From Aselliscus stoliczkanus (taxonomy: Eukaryota > Chordata > Mammalia > Chiroptera > Hipposideridae), in assembly GCA_033961575.1 (NCBI GenBank), contig CM066734.1:85024501-85088500 (forward strand): a DNA stretch of 64,000 nucleotides, read 5' to 3'. The notes beneath the pieces are model-generated. The model made no database searches and had not been told where the DNA came from. It saw only the letters and a list, made by a program, of their open reading frames with translations. Shown piece by piece: positions 23,553 to 33,190 of the stretch. A program made the position numbers and the translations under genes. Positions within the stretch are counted from its first letter, which is position 1. Each line of letters opens with the position of its first letter.

Positions 23553-24134
23553 CTTAAAAAAAAAAAAAGTACACCAGGACTGAACAAGGCCTGCAGTGGC
23601 CATCAGATACCTGTGATAAATCTAATAAGTAAGAAAGAAAAGGAAGGAAGGGAATAGGTAAGAAAGAAATGAAACGAAGACCAAAGAGTGAAAAAAAAAA
23701 GCAAAAGGAGATGTACTCATAATAGAAAGCAGATGACAGACAGCAGCTCCCACAAGCCCGAGCGAGGTCTCAATGCCTACTGTGGCACTTACACATGCCT
23801 TTCTCCACCAAGAGTCCTGATGAGCTGCTATACTGGAGGCTGGGTACTGGGGACATGACTATTTATGGTGGCAAACTTAGCCTCCCTAGACTTCGTTTTC
23901 CTCCCTATATTCATCTATCTTCCAAACTTTTCCAGTAACCACTTTCTAAGTCTAGTTAGGAATGCATTCTTTGCCTTTTCCTGAGACATACAGTCTCAGC
24001 ATTATCTTGAATTTTCTTTTGTACTACCACCAGATTGATTTCTTAAGTCCTTCAGCCTCTCAAAACATTCCCATACATACATCAGTTCCAAACTTCTCAT
24101 TGGCATCAGAAGGTATCAGGCTCCAAAGGCAAGA

Positions 24135-24340
24135 CCACGTGGTGGCTGAGTCCAGGCCCTGGAGTCAAACTGCTTGAGTTTGAATTCCATTTATTTGACT
24201 TTGGGTAAGTTGTTTTTCTACTGTTTCAGTTTCCTCATTTATAATATTAGGCACAGAACTATTCCTAACTCAGAAGGTTGATGTGAGGAATAAATGAGGT
24301 AATTCATGTAGAGTAGAAAGCACAGTATGTGACCCATCTT
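24135..24340 (+). repeat. MIR SINE
   Basis: 'ggagtcaaactgcttgagtt', 'ctttgggtaagttgtttttc' and 'cagtttcctcatttataata' follow the MIR consensus order. In COX18 intron 5. Confidence 0.7.
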
Positions 24341-24394
24341 AAGCACTTGCATTTGTTCCAAAAGCAGTTTTAGGGGCAGAAAGTAACATACCAT

Positions 24395-24645
24395 CAATGG
24401 CAGATTCGCCTTGTAGTCGAGATCAGGCGCCAACTGCCTGGATGTGTATTAAGACTCTGCCACTTAATGATGTGTGACCTTGGATAAGTTACTTCACCTC
24501 TCTGTGCTTAAGTTTCTTCATCACTAAAGTGGAGACTATAATAGCGCCCAGTTCAGTACACTGTGGAGAATTATATTAAGTTAATATGTGTATACCATTT
24601 TAAATAGTGCCTGGCACAAAGTCAACGTTAACTAAATACCTACTA
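24395..24645 (+). repeat. MIR SINE, near full length
   Basis: 'gtgaccttggataagttact', 'cctctctgtgcttaagtttc' and 'atagtgcctggcacaaagtc' are MIR landmarks in order. Same orientation as the MIR just before it. Confidence 0.75.
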
Positions 24646-24689
24646 GCTATCGTCATCATATGATGTATCCACTAACCAGAAGGTACCCT

Positions 24690-25170
24690 GAACCCAATTA
24701 CAGACTACAAGCTGTGTACTAAGACTCATTCTTCTTCCTTGGTAATAAAGTCCGAATTTTCAGCTGGGTATACTACCACCTAAAAACGAAAGAGTACTTT
24801 CCAGCCTCTTGTATAATTAGGTGTGGCCATGTAAGTAAGATGTATGAGTAGGCACAGTGTTTGGTGGGACATCTGGCAAGGCTCCTTAAAAGGGGCTGAC
24901 TGCACACCCTTTCACCATTCCTGCAGATGATAAGCTTCAGCAGCCATCACGACCATACTGTGGCCTTAAGGACAGAAATTACAGGCTGTGGACGATGGAG
25001 CAGTAGGAGAGAGAAAAGCAGGCTGGGTCTTTCATGTCTTCATAGAACTGCCACATTGATTCTACACTAAACTGCCTACCTCTGAATTTCCTATATTTGA
25101 GACAACAACTTTGGTGTATTTAAGACACTTTTTTAGATCTCTGTTACTCATTCTGAAACCCAGTTCCTCA
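24690..25170 (+). repeat. Ancient LTR-like repeat (candidate)
   Basis: 'agagtactttccagcctctt', 'aattaggtgtggccatgtaa' and 'agaactgccacattgattct' recall an old LTR-type interspersed repeat of mammals. I cannot name the family with confidence. In COX18 intron 5. Confidence 0.35.
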
Positions 25171-26179
25171 CCGAAACTTCATCACTCCTATTTTGTTTGA
25201 TCCCAGGTAGGGGTTTCCTCAGTTATAATTAGTATTATTTCTACCCAGAAATGTGGTGAATCTGTATAGTTCTACTTTTACAGAGCACTTTACAAAAATA
25301 CTACTATTACATGAAAAGTACTATAACAGGCACTTGTAATTTCATTAATTTTTAGACATTATTTTAGAAACATGAAAACTTACTTATTTTTACATAGGAT
25401 TAAGGACAATATTCTATCCAAGAGACAGCTTTAAAAATACATTTTGATGCTGTAAACATACTGTTTGAGATTTCTAAGATAAGTAATATGGAGAATTTTT
25501 ATATATGCTGATATAACCCTAACTACCAGCTGCAAATAAATTCTACTTTATGGTGTCTGTGTCGGCTCTAGAGCAGGGGAAGAGCTATGCCTGACACAGT
25601 TTCTGCCCTCTTAGCACACAGGAATCCATAGGAAATGAGCAAAAGGCTAAACATATGAAATAACTACAAACATAACTATTTCTTTTTCTATTTCTATCAA
25701 AGTTTAATTACATATAAATGGGGATAGGTGTACCTATCTCACAGAACTGTAGGAGGTTAAATAGTATCACATATGAACCCATGTAGACTTGGCACAAAAT
25801 TTTCTTTCTTTTTTAAGTGCTGAATTCCTTGGTCCAGTCTATGTGGACAAAAAGAATTCAATATTTTAGCTAATCAAACAGAGCAAATACTTTGTTCATA
25901 GTACTGTGCAAGGTACTTTTGCCAGATTAAAAAAGAAAGAGTTTGATTTAGTAAGAGAGTAAAGACACATTTACATAAAGGAAGATGAACCAATTCCAAG
26001 AAACACTTAAGTGTCGCTTTGTAACAGAGACAGTAGATTAGTTATTACAGAAACTCGGAAACCAGGAAGGGACTGAGTATTCAGAGGAAGCTCAACAGGA
26101 AAGGCGGAACCCCAGCCAGCCTAAGCCAAGAAGAGACAGGACTGAGCACAAGCCACACACAATGCCCGCGCTTACTTAC

Positions 26180-26287
26180 TGACGGTACTGTTGCAGCAAT
26201 TGGAATCATTAACACCGACACTGCCCGCATAAAGTATGTCATATACGTCTGAAAACGAGACATTCCAATTTTCTGCAGAGCAAAAAT
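26180..26287 (-). CDS. COX18: COX18 exon 5
   Basis: Residues 244-279 (IFALQKIGMS through IPIAATVPS). The acceptor is CTTCAG at 26293-26288 and the donor GTAAGT follows 26180. It carries the conserved 'Q-K-I-G-M-S-R-F-Q' loop and the helix AVSVLMIPIAATVPS of the YidC/Oxa1 domain. Both ends are phase 0 (108 nt), so skipping it would delete 36 residues without a frameshift. Confidence 0.94.
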
Positions 26288-26559
26288 CTGAAGGGGTAGA
26301 ATATATACAAATATAATGATTATTAAAATACATATTAAATTAGACAAGCTTTAAAATACAAACTGACTTTTGATTGGCCTCCACTTGTATTTTAATGGAA
26401 GTAAAAAAATTAAAAATAAAACACTGATAAATTTATTTGGTTGATTATCTCTTAAAAAACTTAACTATGCAGAATGCTTAAATGTAGCTTCAATTAATAG
26501 CAATAAAGAAGAGATTCAGCTATATTAAATAGAATCACAGCATAATTTTTACAAGTCAA

Positions 26560-26695
26560 TGTTTTTTAAAGATTGTAAGGCTGGCGCGATCACTTCATAA
26601 GTTATATAAATGTCTAATCACTGTGTTGTATACCTGAAACTAATATTATTATATTTTATGTCAACTGTAACGGAAAAATAAAAAATTATCTAAAA
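26560..26695 (+). repeat. L1 3'UTR remnant
   Basis: 'cataagttatataaatgtct', 'tgttgtatacctgaaac' and 'ttttatgtcaactgtaac' with an A-rich end match an L1MA-type 3'UTR. In COX18 intron 4, next to a short SINE. Confidence 0.6.
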
Positions 26696-26696
26696 A

Positions 26697-26803
26697 AGGG
26701 CCAGATGAGTGGTGTGCTGGTTAAGCGCTGGCTTGGGACACCAGCGGCCCCGGTCCGGGTCCCACATATGAGGGCCAGTGACACTGCCCTCAAAAAAAAA
26801 ACA
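26697..26803 (+). mobile_element. Short tRNA-only SINE (type A-short)
   Basis: GGGCCAGATGAGTGGTGTGC head, GGTCCGGGTCCCACATATGA box B, stop at CTGCCCTC and then an A-tail. In COX18 intron 4, antisense to the gene. Confidence 0.82.
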
Positions 26804-26997
26804 TTGCAAGACTGAAAGTCCCTCAAGATAGGTACTAGGTATGAAACATTAGCCTTGTTTTTTTGGTACTGAAGTACAGTGCCTGGCATGAAGAAGGAAC
26901 CTGGCATCTCAGAGGTTTGTGATCTGGCAAATGGATGAAGGGGAAGAACCAAGGCTAGGAAAAGCAGCAGTTATGATTTAGGAATTATTTATTAGGA

Positions 26998-27230
26998 GGC
27001 AGCATAGTGTAATGATTATGAGCACAGACTCTAGGCCTAAACTCCTCAGGTTCACATGGGAGCCCTGCGTGTCGTGATTATGTGACACTGCACAAATTAC
27101 TTAATCTTTCTGTGCCTCATTTTCTCCACCTGAAAATGGGGGTAGTAATAGTTCCTACATCACAGGATCAGTCTAATCAAATGAGTTATTTCATGTAAAT
27201 TGCTTAAAATAGTGCCTGGCACATGTACGT
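26998..27230 (+). repeat. MIR SINE
   Basis: 'gcatagtgtaatgattatga', 'ttacttaatctttctgtgcc' and 'aatagtgcctggcacatgta' in the MIR order. In COX18 intron 4. Confidence 0.75.
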
Positions 27231-28190
27231 TAAGCAAGAATAAGCTTTTACTAAACTTATGCATGCTGGGTTGGAAGACAGTATAAAGGAAAGAGTGCCA
27301 TTAATCCAGGGTGACCTTATGTTTATCACTTCCTTTTTTTCTGACAAATATTCACTAAGTATCAATCACACTCACAGGACCCAGCTAGGTGCTCCTAGGA
27401 AAACGTAATTAGATTACACCTGGAGTATTTCCCCAAGTAACTCCCACCCAGTAACATCTTACAGTATCATCTTCATTTCTCGTGTCTGAAAAAGGGCGTA
27501 TTAGATTTCCCAGTGACCAGGGGACATGAGGTCTGTGAAATGTCGACTGAGGTAGATAATTTCTTCCACGTCAAAGAGCCTATGTTTCACTCAGAGTCTG
27601 AGGACAACTCTTTCTGAAATTAAAGGCATGCTTCTCTTACACTGTTGTGTAAAGGAGCATGGGATAATGGTAAGACCTGGATGGCTGAGAGGTCATATTT
27701 TATATGTTTTATAAAGGAGCTCTATGGTTTTTCTAAGGTCATATAGCTAAAAAATGGCAGCCAGATAATGACTGTGTTCCTTCCCTACAAATTTACATAT
27801 TAAACATATATAAAAAACACGAATCTATTGTGGGAATAAAACCAAATTGATTAGGTATCTTAATCACTCTTTACCAAAAACAAATCACTAAATTAAAGGT
27901 ATTAGAATTATATAATTTTAAAGCTGTAAGAGACTTTGGAAGTGTCCTAATTCAGCTTTCTTATTTTAATTCTGAGCATTCTGACCCCCCGCCCTCCCAA
28001 GAGGTTAAGGAACTGGCCTATGAAGGACACTACTTTGTCAAAGGCTGATCTGTGACTAGAAACCTAGGAGTCTTCATTCTAGCTCCGAGCTATCACCACC
28101 AACTCAATCACAGTTACAAGTGATGTCAGAACAGCAACAACAAAAATCTAATGATTAAAATGGCAAGCAAATTAATTTAAAACCACTGAC

Positions 28191-28312
28191 CTCTACTATT
28201 AATAAATTGGTGACACCAAGGGAGACAGGCAGAATCCACGTGGAATCCAGTGCAGTGAGGTCAGGAAACCACAGGACCCCGCCAGCAGCTAACTGCTCCT
28301 GAACAGAAAAAC
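28191..28312 (-). CDS. COX18: COX18 exon 4
   Basis: Completes G203 and encodes residues 204-243 (FSVQEQLAAG through NLLIVE). The acceptor TTCAGCAG ends at 28313 and the donor GTCAGT follows 28191. It covers the loop with GGVLWFPDLT, typical of the mitochondrial Oxa1/COX18 group, and the start of the third hydrophobic segment (WILPVSLGVTNLLIVE). A second in-frame-looking CAG at the acceptor (28317-28315) could give a NAGNAG choice adding one residue; this is inference only. Confidence 0.93.
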
Positions 28313-28701
28313 CTGCTGAAATGGAAGTTTTATACATAAAAAGAGCAAAAAGAACCATACAAGACGTAAGTAGTATGATAATTCCAATAAGGTGTCCCTC
28401 ACACTAAAGACTGGAATTTGTTTTACTCAGGCTATTTTCATTCCACACACAAATTAGTCCTTTCTGTACTGAGGAAAAGGTAAGCAGCTTTCTGTAGCAA
28501 ACAGACATAGAGAGCAGAAAGATACGTAGCAGTAATCTTTTCAGACTTAAATGCCTTTAAGTGGAAGTAAAACTACAAATGCTTTATATTGTTTCCTAAT
28601 TAATGTTTATACTTATAACTGTGAAAAGCTTTTCTGGTCTCTTAGTTTTATAAACAGAAACAATTTTTGGCTAGGAAACCAAATTATGAAATGATAACAC
28701 T

Positions 28702-28744
28702 AATTTTATTATGACTTCCAAGAAACGGAAGTCATAATAAAATT
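28702..28744. repeat. Perfect 18-bp inverted repeat, 7-nt loop
   Basis: Left arm AATTTTATTATGACTTCC (28702-28719), loop AAGAAAC, right arm GGAAGTCATAATAAAATT (28727-28744). All 18 pairs match. It lies in COX18 intron 3, about 180 nt downstream of exon 3 in transcript order. Confidence 0.95.
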
Positions 28745-28926
28745 CCTAGATTTGTTTTCTCAACACAGCTAGTTGGCTTACACTTGCTATTCTGAATTCT
28801 GTATTTATACCCTTTACAAGGAAGATGGTTCAAGCATTCTCCTATGAAAAGCACAGTTTTGTTTTCTTCTGTAGGGTACAAAGGCAACGTGAGAGACCCA
28901 TTTGGGGAAGCAGGTTCTGTAACTAC

Positions 28927-29090
28927 CTTCTGCATGTGCCGTCCCTGTGCTAAAACTCCGCAGAGCAACAGACATGAAGATCCACATTGGAATCTGAATC
29001 CACACCAGCACTGTGGCTTTGAAAGGGTGGCAGTTATCCCGAACATACAGCTCTGAAACAAGCCTCCGCATATTCTTCAGATAAGTGAGC
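28927..29090 (-). CDS. COX18: COX18 exon 3
   Basis: Completes R148 and encodes residues 149-202, then the first base of G203. The peptide (LTYLKNMRRL, ELYVRDNCHPF, VLVWIQIPMW) holds the charged matrix loop and the helix KATVLVWIQIPMWIFMSVAL, a hallmark of the family with its P-M-W-I-F motif. The acceptor AG is at 29092-29091 and the donor GTAGTT follows 28927. Confidence 0.94.
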
Positions 29091-29399
29091 CTAGTTTGAG
29101 GGAAGAGGGAAAAAGGAAGGAGAAAATGTCATCTGAGGACTAACAGTGCAACATACCACAGTATAAACACAGTCATGTGTGGTTACTGGCTGAAGAATTT
29201 GTGTAGGATTTTTAGCTGTCACAGCCATAATAAGGGGCTGCCTAAACAAAAGACAAAGCCTTTTACTGCAAAATCCCTAGCTATGTAATCAAATTACAAT
29301 TCAATAACCCGATATTGTCAGACTATAGGCTTTGTCCGTGGTAGCCTTTGGCCCAGTAGGCTTTACAAAGGCACTACTAACATGTTATGACCACAATTT

Positions 29400-30900
29400 C
29401 TATCAGAAATACTAAAGGTGAAAGCAGTTTACTCAAACCCTTCCACTCCTGCCCAGCTCAATTACTTGATCCCTGAATATAATTTCTGTAGCAATGTGAT
29501 TTTGTACAGTGTATGCTTCTGGCCTGTCAAAATGGTCTCCATTCTTCAATCATCTCTTTCATGAAGATTTTCTTAATCTGTTTCTCTGTTAACCATATTA
29601 GTTCTTGTCTTAAGTTTCCCTTTCAGCCTACAGTCTCCTTGAAGGTTCAACTGTTAGGTCTTGTTCATCTTTAAATCTCATGTAGCATTTCTGTACAGGG
29701 TAGGGATCAATAGATTTGCTGAATTTAATCGAATTATAGGGTATTGAATTAAGACATTACACGCTGACGTTCCAGGCTCTTTGAAATTTAGCCTATGCCT
29801 ACTCTTCCAACTTTATGTCTTGTTACTCCTCTATAGACACCTGTATATTCTGGTGCCTGAATTACTTAGGTCATCCAACACATCAGACTTTCACATGAGC
29901 ATGCCTTTGGAAATTATCAGATCATCTGTGGGGAGAGCCGACTAACTTGGCTATCCACCTGACAAACTCCCTCTTTCAAGACTCAGTTCCCTTGAAAATA
30001 CAGAAAACCCTTTCTAGAAAGCCACCAATCTGTGTGAGAATGTAGCTAGACAATCATCCTGCCAGTGCTGCATAAGCAAGGTACCTCGGTCATATGTAGC
30101 TGCAATTATAACCCAGGTGAGCAGCTACGAACTTGTTCTTTTGGCCTAGGGCTGTAGTTCTGAGATTTCTCTGATTAGTAAAACTTCAAAACTATAGGTT
30201 TGCCAACTTTTAATTTTATTACATAAAGACATTAAACTACCACAATGACTTTTAAATGTCAGGGTTTTTTTTAAACACTAAATAAAGAGAAGTAATTTTA
30301 TATTGAAGATAGTTGGCAAATTTACACCTATATAAAAATATATAAATAACCATACCAATACGAGTGCATGTTTATACTACAAAGCCCTTATTTTTCTCGT
30401 TGTGAAATGATGAACACTTTTCACAGTCTAGTAAGGATCAGAATTTGGGAAACTAAGTAGTAGCTTAGGTTGATTGAAGCAAGGGGACTTGGAAGTTCCC
30501 AGTGGATGACTGCAGCATGGTCAAACACCCTTGGGCAAAGGCTTTCTAAGAACCCATGCAGACAACTATACAAGGTAACTACACTGGATGGACAGCACCC
30601 TGGCTAGCCAGTAGCTTCTATCATGACATTCACATTTTCTACTTTCCCATTCCTATGTGTTATTGCCTACTATATCTTTTCCAAAAAGTCAAGTTTGTAA
30701 ATAACCTTTATCGCTTATTGACTAAAATCCCAACAGACTGGCACAGTATCTTTATCCTCACTGTGAAGCTTTCCCTGACTTTCCATGACCCAACTCCTTG
30801 TACAAAACCTTTTTTTGATAGTACTTAATTCAGTCATTATTTGATTACAGGTCGTTTTTAGTAGGCTAAAGTGGCATAAGAACAAGAAATTTGCTGTTAT
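29400..30900 (+). repeat. COX18 intron 2 with L2-like remnants
   Basis: Blocks at about 29515-29720 ('ctttcatgaagattttctta' with 'acagtctccttgaaggttc') and about 30640-30840 look like diverged L2 3' sequence. No exon or RNA gene is seen in the rest. Confidence 0.4.
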
Positions 30901-31096
30901 CTTTGTTTCTCCATTTCTTTGTTTTCAGTCCAGCATAAAATACTGTTATGCCACAAAAACTTATTAAAATATTAAAAAGTAAAAAGAACTACTTTGCTGT
31001 TAAAGCTACAAGAAACCCCATCTCATGTTAATCTATCATTAACATCACATTTCTGTGTATATGTGTGTGTGCTTTTAGCCTTATATAATAGCTTAC

Positions 31097-31197
31097 CTGG
31101 CAACTCTTTTGGACCACCCCAACTGACTTGCACGAATTGCAACTTCTTGGTTAAGATGCCTTGCAATATTTTTTATTTCTGGCTGCAAATTTTCCAC
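31097..31197 (-). CDS. COX18: COX18 exon 2
   Basis: Residues 115-147 (VENLQPEIKN, IARHLNQEVAIRASQLGWSK) plus two bases of R148. The acceptor is TAGCTAG ending at 31198 and the donor GTAAGC follows 31097. This is the basic, coiled-coil-like matrix loop between TM1 and TM2, which in the family faces the matrix and mitoribosome side. Confidence 0.93.
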
Positions 31198-31349
31198 CTA
31201 GCTAAAGAAAAAGCAGAATTTGTTATGGGCACATAAAGGATCTTTATTCATAACTACTCATAATTTCATTTTCTATTCCCTCAACTCACATTTAAAAATG
31301 TGGTGTACTGATCATGTCAAGAAATCTTAAGTCTAAGCATATGAAGTTA

Positions 31350-31497
31350 ATTTTCTTAAGATATCCTCAGTTACAACCAAATTCAAATACCAGATCATAC
31401 ACTTAGCTGTATGATCTTGGGCAAGTTACTTAACCTCTAAGATCCTGTTCCCTCATATATAAAATGTATAATAGTACCTACTTCTCAGGGTTATTAT
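31350..31497 (+). repeat. MIR SINE
   Basis: 'gatcttgggcaagttactta' and 'acctctaagatcctgttccc', then 'ttctcagggttattataaga' are the MIR core and 3' part. COX18 intron 1. Confidence 0.72.
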
Positions 31498-31509
31498 AAG
31501 ATTAATTGA

Positions 31510-31649
31510 AGGGCCTCAGTTGGTTAAGAGCTCGCTCAAGAGTGTGAGCTGAGCTCTGAGCAATGGCGGTTCGATGCCAGCCCGAGCGGAGTTGCCATTG
31601 AGCTGCCAAAAGGTTGGCAGGATGTCTCAGCTAAAAACCAAAAAAATAA
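31510..31649 (+). mobile_element. tRNA-derived SINE type B
   Basis: Slightly 5'-shortened type B (starts GGGCCTCAGTTGGTTAAGAG) with GAGCTCTGAGCAATGGCGG, box B and the GGATGTCTCAGCTAAAA end. The TSD AAGATTAATTGA is at 31498-31509 and with one mismatch at 31650-31661. COX18 intron 1. Confidence 0.85.
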
Positions 31650-32429
31650 AAGATTAAATGAGAACTGCACCCTCCATTTTTATGTTTCATCCCTGGATTT
31701 CCCAGTAACTTAAACTGAAAAAAATAAAAGTCTATTAATTAAAAGTCTTTAATATGTTTTGTGACGGTCACAGAGCCTACAAATTTTGCATTTATATCTG
31801 CCCTGTAATTCTTTCTATAAAGTAGCTCACTGTCTTAATGATGCTGATGATTCCCTTCCTGTTTGTTTATGGGTTTTTTTTCCCCCAATGATAATAATCT
31901 GTAAACATGAAAGCCATTATATTTTAAGTCTCACCTTTGAGTAGTACTTTGCTTTCAATGCACGTTAACACGTTATCTGAGTTGCTCTCATAGTGAAATG
32001 GGGCAGGAAGGTATTACAATGATTCCGCGGAAAAGATAAGGAAGCACTTAAGATCAAGTGGCTAAAACCAGACACAGGCTTGTAGCTGGTACAGCCTGAA
32101 TAAGGAATCAAACTGACAAACTGCTAGCTTAGTCGTTTTTTTCTAATAAGAAAGATCAGTTGGAATACTTGGGGAAGAAAGAAGCTGCAGACGTAGACTA
32201 CGGCTGTTACAATCTCTAAGAGGGTCATTTTGAAGGTTGCACCATACAATTTCTCCCGCTACTGATTCTTTTATTTCTCTCACTTTCTAACAAGCTTAGT
32301 AACCACTTGTGCCTTGAACACAAACCCAGCAAGGTAAAAGAAACGGCATGCACACGTGCCGCCAAACACCTCTTCCTTTAAACATGCTGGTTAAATTTAT
32401 TACTAATGAAGTGCTCAAGATGATTACCA

Positions 32430-33190
32430 CCAAGCACTCCGGAGGTATCCGGGGACGTTCCGCAGACCCCCGCTCACAGCCGTGGCGAAGGCGCAGGGCC
32501 CACGCGCGGCTCGGCGCCCCTCACCTTGGCCAGAATGTAATGCTGGTAGGCCGCCAGGGGCAGTGTGATGGAGCCGCGCAGGGCCACGGTGGTGAGGAGG
32601 ATGCTGCCCCACCACGGCAGGCCAGAGGCCGTGTGCGCGCCGAGCAGCAACGCCTCCGCGCCCTGCACTGGCGCCGACCTGGCCAGGGCCTCGTACCAGC
32701 CGCCCGCGCCGCCCGCGCTAACGGCAGAGACGGAGCGCACTGCCCACAGTGGCAGAGCGGCGCGCTGAGCGCCGCCCGCTGGGACGGCAGCACGTTGAGG
32801 GCCCCAGAACCGGAGCTGCCGGGCAGGCAGCGGCCGCAGCCCCCTACCGCCAAGCCGGCACAGCATGTCTGCGCCAGGGCTGAACCTACAACCTCAAGCT
32901 TCAGGGTAGCTGCAGGAACCGCTGCTCCGAAGACGCCGCGCGCATGCGTCCGCGACCCTGAACGTCAAGTGAGCACGCCCCCGCCCACAGCCTCTATTGA
33001 CCTTCCCAGTCAAACCAGTGACTTTTGCGTCGCACGGAAGATGACGTCAGAGACAGGGAAGTCCCGCCTGTTCCACGCGGCACCGGGCAGGCTGACTGCG
33101 CACACACGAAACTTTCCCGCTGCTGGCGTAGAGCTACTCAGAGGCGGAACCGGAATTGCAGAGGCAGGGGCGGGGCCTGTTCCCTTGTAA
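32430..33190. promoter_or_regulatory. COX18: CpG-rich COX18 promoter and first exon
   Basis: A sharply GC- and CpG-rich block in AT-rich surroundings covers exon 1 and about 320 bp upstream. Motifs are seen directly. An NRF-1-like CGCGCATGCGTC is at about 32940-32950. A perfect CRE, TGACGTCA, is at 33042-33049 with an adjacent CGGAAG. A tandem ETS/GABP pair GGAACCGGAA has its GGAA cores at 33146-33149 and 33152-33155. A GC box GGGGCGGGGCC is at 33167-33177. NRF-1 and NRF-2/GABP control many respiratory-chain genes, so this fits a complex IV assembly factor. There is no TATA box. The start site is not defined by sequence. Confidence 0.75.
32525..32866 (-). CDS. COX18: COX18 exon 1 (start codon, presequence, TM1)
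   Basis: ATG at 32866-32864. Residues 1-114: MLCRLGGRGLRPLPARQLRF opens an Arg-rich presequence without acidic residues, as expected for matrix import. Then GGWYEALARSAPVQ and the first membrane region GLPWWGSILLTTVALRGSIT, ending HYILAK. The donor is CCAAG|GTGAGG. The start is chosen because it gives the family's MLCRLGG beginning. A short Gly/Ala stretch near residue 50 (AGGAGG) looks a little longer than in human. The frame on the opposite strand here is only an antisense open frame of GC-rich DNA. Confidence 0.93.

Larger units (their letters stand above)
22648..32866 (-). other. COX18: COX18 gene, coding span (six exons)
   Basis: Encodes COX18, the YidC/Oxa1/Alb3-family insertase of the mitochondrial inner membrane. 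Family knowledge: it translocates the C-terminal tail of COX2 across the inner membrane during complex IV assembly, working with COX20 and SCO proteins. The six coding exons sum to 1,011 nt, so 336 aa plus stop, close to the roughly 333-aa human protein. All five introns are GT-AG and every junction keeps frame. Predicted layout: Arg-rich, acid-poor mitochondrial presequence (about 1-50); TM1 around 80-110; a positively charged matrix loop (about 115-165); and further TM segments around 168-190, 229-250, 263-285 and 280-300, ending in a short hydrophilic tail SKFISRK. No disabling change is seen. It is upstream of and unlinked in function to ANKRD17, its tandem neighbour. Confidence 0.95.

Noticed and set aside
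32348..33190. 280-codon open frame on the plus strand over the CpG island
   Set aside because: It is antisense to COX18 exon 1 and its promoter. GC-rich DNA lacks stop codons by chance. The peptide is Arg/Ala/Pro-rich with no family resemblance.
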